Source: Clostridiaceae bacterium
GTDB lineage: Bacteria > Bacillota_A > Clostridia > Acetivibrionales > Acetivibrionaceae
Reading direction: 5' to 3'
NCBI GenBank assembly: GCA_012513545.1
Contig: JAAZCB010000328.1
Location: 1-7,949, forward strand
Length of the DNA stretch: 7,949 bases
Part shown: positions 5,109 through 7,949 of the stretch, piece by piece
Layout of the letters: each line of letters begins with the position of its first letter
How positions within the stretch are numbered: the stretch's first letter is position 1
Notes under the pieces: generated by a model
What the model was told of the DNA's origin: nothing
Databases searched by the model: none
What the model saw: the letters and a program-made list of their open reading frames with translations, nothing else
Position numbers and translations under genes: made by a program

Positions 5109-6530
5109 ATTAAGAATCTTATTACACCTGTGTTTAATGCTTTAAGGGAGTATTCCTGTTCAAATCCGGCTATTTTTCATATGCCGGGTCATAAACTAGG
5201 AAAGGGTATTCCTGTGAATTTTTTAGGAGACCTTCATTTGCTTGATTTGACTGAAATACCAGCCTTTGACAATTTACACGACCCGACTGGAATTATAAAG
5301 GAAGCTCAGCAGTTGGCTGCAGAGGCATACGGATCAGACCATGCCTTTTTCCTGGTAAATGGTTCAACATGTGGAATTCAGGCAGCAATAATGACAATCT
5401 GCAAGCCCGGAGATAAACTTATAGTTGCAAGAGACTGCCATAAGTCGGTTATTGGAGGAATGATGCTTGCAGGAGTCAGACCTGTGTACGTTAAGCCTGG
5501 ATTTGACAGGAGTTTTGGGATAACTACAGCGATAGAAGCAGCAGTTATTAAAAAAGCCCTTCTGGACAATCCGGAGGCAGCCGGTGTCCTAATAACAAGA
5601 CCTAACTATTATGGAGTTTGCAGTGATATAAAGGCTATAAGCGAGCTTGTTCATTCCTTTAACAAGGTTCTTATTGTGGACGAAGCCCATGGAGCACATT
5701 TGAAATTTTCAGACAGGCTCCCCTGTTCGGCACTTGAGTATGATGCTGACATTTGTGTTCAAAGTGCGCATAAGACTCTCCCGGCCTTTACACAAGGTGC
5801 ATATCTGCATGTCAAAGGTTCGAGGGTTGATATTGGTATGCTTAAGTATTACCTGAGGATAATTGAGACTTCGAGCCCTTCCTACATTATTATGGCTTTT
5901 CTTGATATTGCCCGGGCTATAATGCAGGACAGGGGAGAGTCTTTGATTGGTGGACTTCTTGAAAAGCTTGAAGCATTTGAAGAGAAAGTTTATGGGGAAA
6001 CCGGATACAGAATTTTATCACGTGAGTTCGGAGCCAATGGGTGTATTGACAGAACACGCCTGGTTATTAATGCTGCAAAAACAGGAAAGACTGGTTTTAA
6101 GGTTGGAAAAATCCTTGAAAAAAAGTATAATATACATGTAGAAATGTCAGATCTTTTTAATATAGTGTGTATTACTACAGCCGCAGATACAGAGGACGAT
6201 TTTAACAGGCTTTATGTGGCATTGCGTGGCATTGAAAGAAGTTTAACGGAACATCCTCAATTTACCGATATATATATTAGGGAACCCGAAATTCCAATGC
6301 AAAAGCTGGGACTCCGGGAAGTTATGCAAGCGGGCTCTGTAAGAATAAAGCTTAAAGAGGCTGAAGGAAGGATAAGCAAGGATATTGTAACTCCCTACCC
6401 ACCCGGAATACCGGTAATATGTCCCGGAGAGGTTGTATCGAGGGATGTAATCCGCTATATAGAGCTTATAATTGAAGCCGGTGGGGTTGTAAACGGGGTA
6501 TCGGATAATCTTGAAATAGAAGTACTGTAA
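5109..6530 (+). CDS. yaaO: Orn/Lys/Arg decarboxylase family protein (YaaO-like, PLP-dependent)
   Basis: This is a PLP-dependent basic amino acid decarboxylase of fold type I (Orn/Lys/Arg decarboxylase major domain, PF01276). It is expected to make a diamine or agmatine from lysine, ornithine or arginine in the cytoplasm; the substrate cannot be told from sequence. Counting from ATT (473 residues), it shows HMPGHK (24-29), the phosphate-loop segment NGSTCG (84-89), DCHKS (109-113), VDEAHGAH with the ring-contacting Asp191 (190-197), and SAHKT with the PLP-binding Lys222 (219-223). The C-terminal domain has TPYPPGIP (428-435). The length fits the short form of the family (YaaO/SpeA of bacilli), without the N-terminal wing domain of enterobacterial enzymes. 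The start is odd: ATT fits the ribosome binding site best, while TTG at 5094 would give 478 residues and GTG at 5130 would give 466. It is followed 12 bases later by tmk, the same order as yaaO-tmk in Bacillus subtilis, which supports the YaaO name. Confidence 0.9.
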   Translation: MKNLITPVFNALREYSCSNPAIFHMPGHKLGKGIPVNFLGDLHLLDLTEIPAFDNLHDPTGIIKEAQQLAAEAYGSDHAFFLVNGSTCGIQAAIMTICKPGDKLIVARDCHKSVIGGMMLAGVRPVYVKPGFDRSFGITTAIEAAVIKKALLDNPEAAGVLITRPNYYGVCSDIKAISELVHSFNKVLIVDEAHGAHLKFSDRLPCSALEYDADICVQSAHKTLPAFTQGAYLHVKGSRVDIGMLKYYLRIIETSSPSYIIMAFLDIARAIMQDRGESLIGGLLEKLEAFEEKVYGETGYRILSREFGANGCIDRTRLVINAAKTGKTGFKVGKILEKKYNIHVEMSDLFNIVCITTAADTEDDFNRLYVALRGIERSLTEHPQFTDIYIREPEIPMQKLGLREVMQAGSVRIKLKEAEGRISKDIVTPYPPGIPVICPGEVVSRDVIRYIELIIEAGGVVNGVSDNLEIEVL

Positions 6531-6542
6531 CGGAGGGCGCTG

Positions 6543-7166
6543 ATGAAAAACGGTTTGTTTATTACAACAGAGGGAACTGACGGTTCAGGAAAAACAACTC
6601 AGATCAGATTAATGGAAGCCTATCTTAGAGAAAAGGGCTATGAGGTAGTAGTTACAAGAGAACCGGGAGGGACGGGCATTGGAGAGAAAATCCGGTCTTT
6701 AATTCTTGCTCCGGAAAACACTGAGATGTCAGAGACAACAGAAATGCTGCTATATGCATCTGCTCGCGCCCAGTTGGTAAATGAACTCATAGAGCCAGCG
6801 ATTAAAGCCGGAAGGATAGTTATTTGTGACAGGTTTGTCGATTCAAGTTATGCTTATCAGGGTTTTGGCAGGGGAATAGATTTAAGAACCATAGAAGGGA
6901 TCAATGAGGTTGCCTTGAATGGAATTAAGCCCGACCTGACCTTTTTCTTTGATATAGACCCGAAGACTGCTCTTTTGCGGAGAATAGCGACAACCGGGGC
7001 AGACAGAATCGAAAAAGAAGCTTTTGATTTTCATGTCAGGGTTTACAACGGCTATAGGGATCTTGCGAGGATTTATACCGAAAGGATAAAAACCATAGAC
7101 GGCAACAGGTCTGTTGAGGAGATCTTCGAGGAGGTAAAGGGCTGGCTGGACAGGATGACAGATTGA
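6543..7166 (+). CDS. tmk: Thymidylate kinase
   Basis: The product phosphorylates dTMP to dTDP with ATP, the step that both de novo and salvage dTTP synthesis share. The 207 residues fit the family. Visible motifs are the P-loop GTDGSGKT (11-18, Lys17), REPGG (39-43), the DRF motif (96-98) with DSSYAYQG (100-107), and a LID segment with RRIATTGADRIEKE (146-159). The P-loop variable positions carry no basic residue and the LID is Arg-rich, which fits the bacterial type II enzymes. The ATG at 6543 follows GGAGGG (6532-6537) by five bases, and only 12 bases separate the gene from the decarboxylase stop, so the two are probably translated from one mRNA. No defects are seen. Confidence 0.97.
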   Translation: MKNGLFITTEGTDGSGKTTQIRLMEAYLREKGYEVVVTREPGGTGIGEKIRSLILAPENTEMSETTEMLLYASARAQLVNELIEPAIKAGRIVICDRFVDSSYAYQGFGRGIDLRTIEGINEVALNGIKPDLTFFFDIDPKTALLRRIATTGADRIEKEAFDFHVRVYNGYRDLARIYTERIKTIDGNRSVEEIFEEVKGWLDRMTD

Positions 7167-7168
7167 TT

Positions 7169-7199
7169 TTGTCAGAAATTAATAAAAATTGAATATAGT
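7169..7199 (+). promoter_or_regulatory. Possible internal promoter before yaaR
   Basis: TTGTCA (7169-7174) and TATAGT (7194-7199) each match the sigma-A consensus at five of six positions, but the 19-base spacing is long. It would drive yaaR and holB separately from tmk. The 54-base gap after tmk otherwise holds only the weak yaaR ribosome binding site GGGAG (7206-7210). Confidence 0.3.
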
Positions 7200-7220
7200 T
7201 TATTTGGGAGCGTGTAAGCT

Positions 7221-7673
7221 ATGAAAATAAGAGAAGGTGTGGGTAATTCTGCAAAAGTACATGACATTACCGGAATGGATGACAAAAAAGTTTCAAGTAA
7301 CAGTGGAACAGCGTTTAAAAGCCATTTGAGACACTTTGAAAATCATAGCGCAGAGGAGAGAATACAGCTTCTGGTTGGACAGATACAGGAACAGGGTGAA
7401 AAACTCAGTAAAAAAATAGATTTAAGGGAACTGAAAATATATAAGAGTCTTATATCAGAGTTCCTTGATGAAGCCTTGAACAACTCCCGCAAGTTTTCAA
7501 AAGACAGCCGCCTGGACAGAAGAGGAAGGTTTAAGGTGTTCGCCACTGTAAAGAAGATAAATGAGGAGTTGGATGCTCTTACAAACGATGTCTTAAATAC
7601 TGAAAAAGATAATATAAGAATTCTTCAGAGAATTGAGGATATCAGGGGACTGGTCTTAGACCTTTCACTATAG
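7221..7673 (+). CDS. yaaR: YaaR family protein (DUF327)
   Basis: This is a 150-residue cytoplasmic protein of the YaaR family (PF03885), whose molecular function is not established. The first 30 or so residues are polar and probably disordered. Residues about 31-150 are predicted as mostly helical: the core helix region RIQLLVGQIQEQGEKLSKKI (47-66), YKSLISEFLDEAL (74-86), the basic turn RRGRFKVFATVKKINEELDA (100-119) and the typical closing segment RIEDIRGLVLDLSL (137-150). The family call rests on this pattern and on position: YaaR genes sit between tmk and holB in many Firmicutes, as here. The ATG follows GGGAG (7206-7210) by ten bases, a modest ribosome binding site. In B. subtilis yaaQ (darA) lies between tmk and yaaR; here it is missing. 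Confidence 0.9.
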   Translation: MKIREGVGNSAKVHDITGMDDKKVSSNSGTAFKSHLRHFENHSAEERIQLLVGQIQEQGEKLSKKIDLRELKIYKSLISEFLDEALNNSRKFSKDSRLDRRGRFKVFATVKKINEELDALTNDVLNTEKDNIRILQRIEDIRGLVLDLSL

Positions 7674-7713
7674 TGTTATAAACTCAATAAATTACTTGGT
7701 TACGGGGTGTGAC

Positions 7714-7949
7714 GTGAATTTTAATGACATTGCAGGGCAAAAGGAAATAGTTACAAGCCTTAAGACACAATTGGAGAATAATAAAATAGGACATGCGTAC
7801 ATTTTTTCAGGACCTAATGGTATTGGGAAGAGATCGGTAGCAAAGATTTTTTCAGCCCTGCTGCTTTGCAGTGAGAGGGATAAAGACGGCAGCTGCGGAA
7901 TTTGTCAGGTATGCAGGCTTTTTTACAACAATTCAAATCCTGATTTTTA
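7714..7949 (+). CDS. holB: DNA polymerase III delta-prime subunit, N-terminal part (cut by window end)
   Basis: This is the start of the clamp-loader subunit delta-prime; 78 codons plus two bases are present and the frame runs off the window. A GTG start at 7714 follows GGGGTG (7704-7709), and no in-frame ATG is better placed. The encoded N-terminus reads MNFNDIAGQKEIVTSLKTQL, followed by HAYIFSGPNGIGKRSVAKIF (27-46). The latter is the AAA+ P-loop region, with GPNGIGK at 33-39. Then comes a zinc-module pattern of Cys52, Cys61, Cys64 and Cys67 (C-x8-C-x2-C-x2-C), followed by SNPDF (74-78). DnaX (tau/gamma) shares these motifs, but the FNDIAGQ start, the GHAYIF segment and the position after tmk-yaaR indicate holB. 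It starts 40 bases after yaaR, so co-transcription is likely. Confidence 0.9.
   Translation, partial: MNFNDIAGQKEIVTSLKTQLENNKIGHAYIFSGPNGIGKRSVAKIFSALLLCSERDKDGSCGICQVCRLFYNNSNPDF

Overview
The window looks like chromosomal DNA from a low-GC, Gram-positive, anaerobic Firmicute of the cellulolytic clostridial type (Acetivibrio/Ruminiclostridium-like). Three things point there. There is a secreted enzyme with a family-3 cellulose-binding module and a Pro-Thr linker. There is a surface protein with a copper-amine-oxidase-type stalk domain. The housekeeping block matches the yaaO-tmk-yaaR-holB neighbourhood known from Bacillus subtilis. The species assignment is inference; no rRNA or tRNA gene is visible.

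Left part (1-4404): two exported proteins are encoded convergently. The plus-strand gene (93-2612) encodes a signal peptide, a stalk domain and a large secreted beta-propeller domain. The minus-strand gene (4404-2725) encodes a signal peptide, CBM3, Pro-Thr linker and a GH18 catalytic domain related to the YaaH/SleL-like branch. Their 3' ends share an 18-bp hairpin with a T-run (2670-2717), very probably a bidirectional terminator.

Middle (4405-5108): this is a mostly non-coding, AT-rich region. It holds a candidate promoter for the GH18 gene, a terminator-like hairpin, an extended -10 promoter with a 10-bp inverted repeat, a 60-residue unknown gene (4734-4916), and a leader whose ends form a perfect 12-bp inverted repeat in front of the decarboxylase gene.

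Right part (5109-7949): a co-oriented housekeeping cluster. It holds a PLP-dependent Orn/Lys/Arg decarboxylase-family gene (yaaO-like), thymidylate kinase (tmk), a YaaR-family protein, and the first 78 codons of the DNA polymerase III delta-prime subunit (holB), cut by the window edge. Thymidylate kinase supplies dTDP for dTTP synthesis and HolB is part of the clamp loader, so the block joins nucleotide supply and replication. The c-di-AMP receptor gene darA (yaaQ), which lies between tmk and yaaR in B. subtilis, is absent here.

The observations most worth a second look are: the decarboxylase gene, whose only well-placed start codon after a near-perfect Shine-Dalgarno is ATT; the folded leader just upstream of it; the small unknown gene with its own strong promoter and operator-like repeat; and the pairing of a YaaH-like GH18 domain, with an altered active-site motif, with a cellulose-binding module. 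I did not find a clear new multi-gene system, CRISPR array or mobile element.
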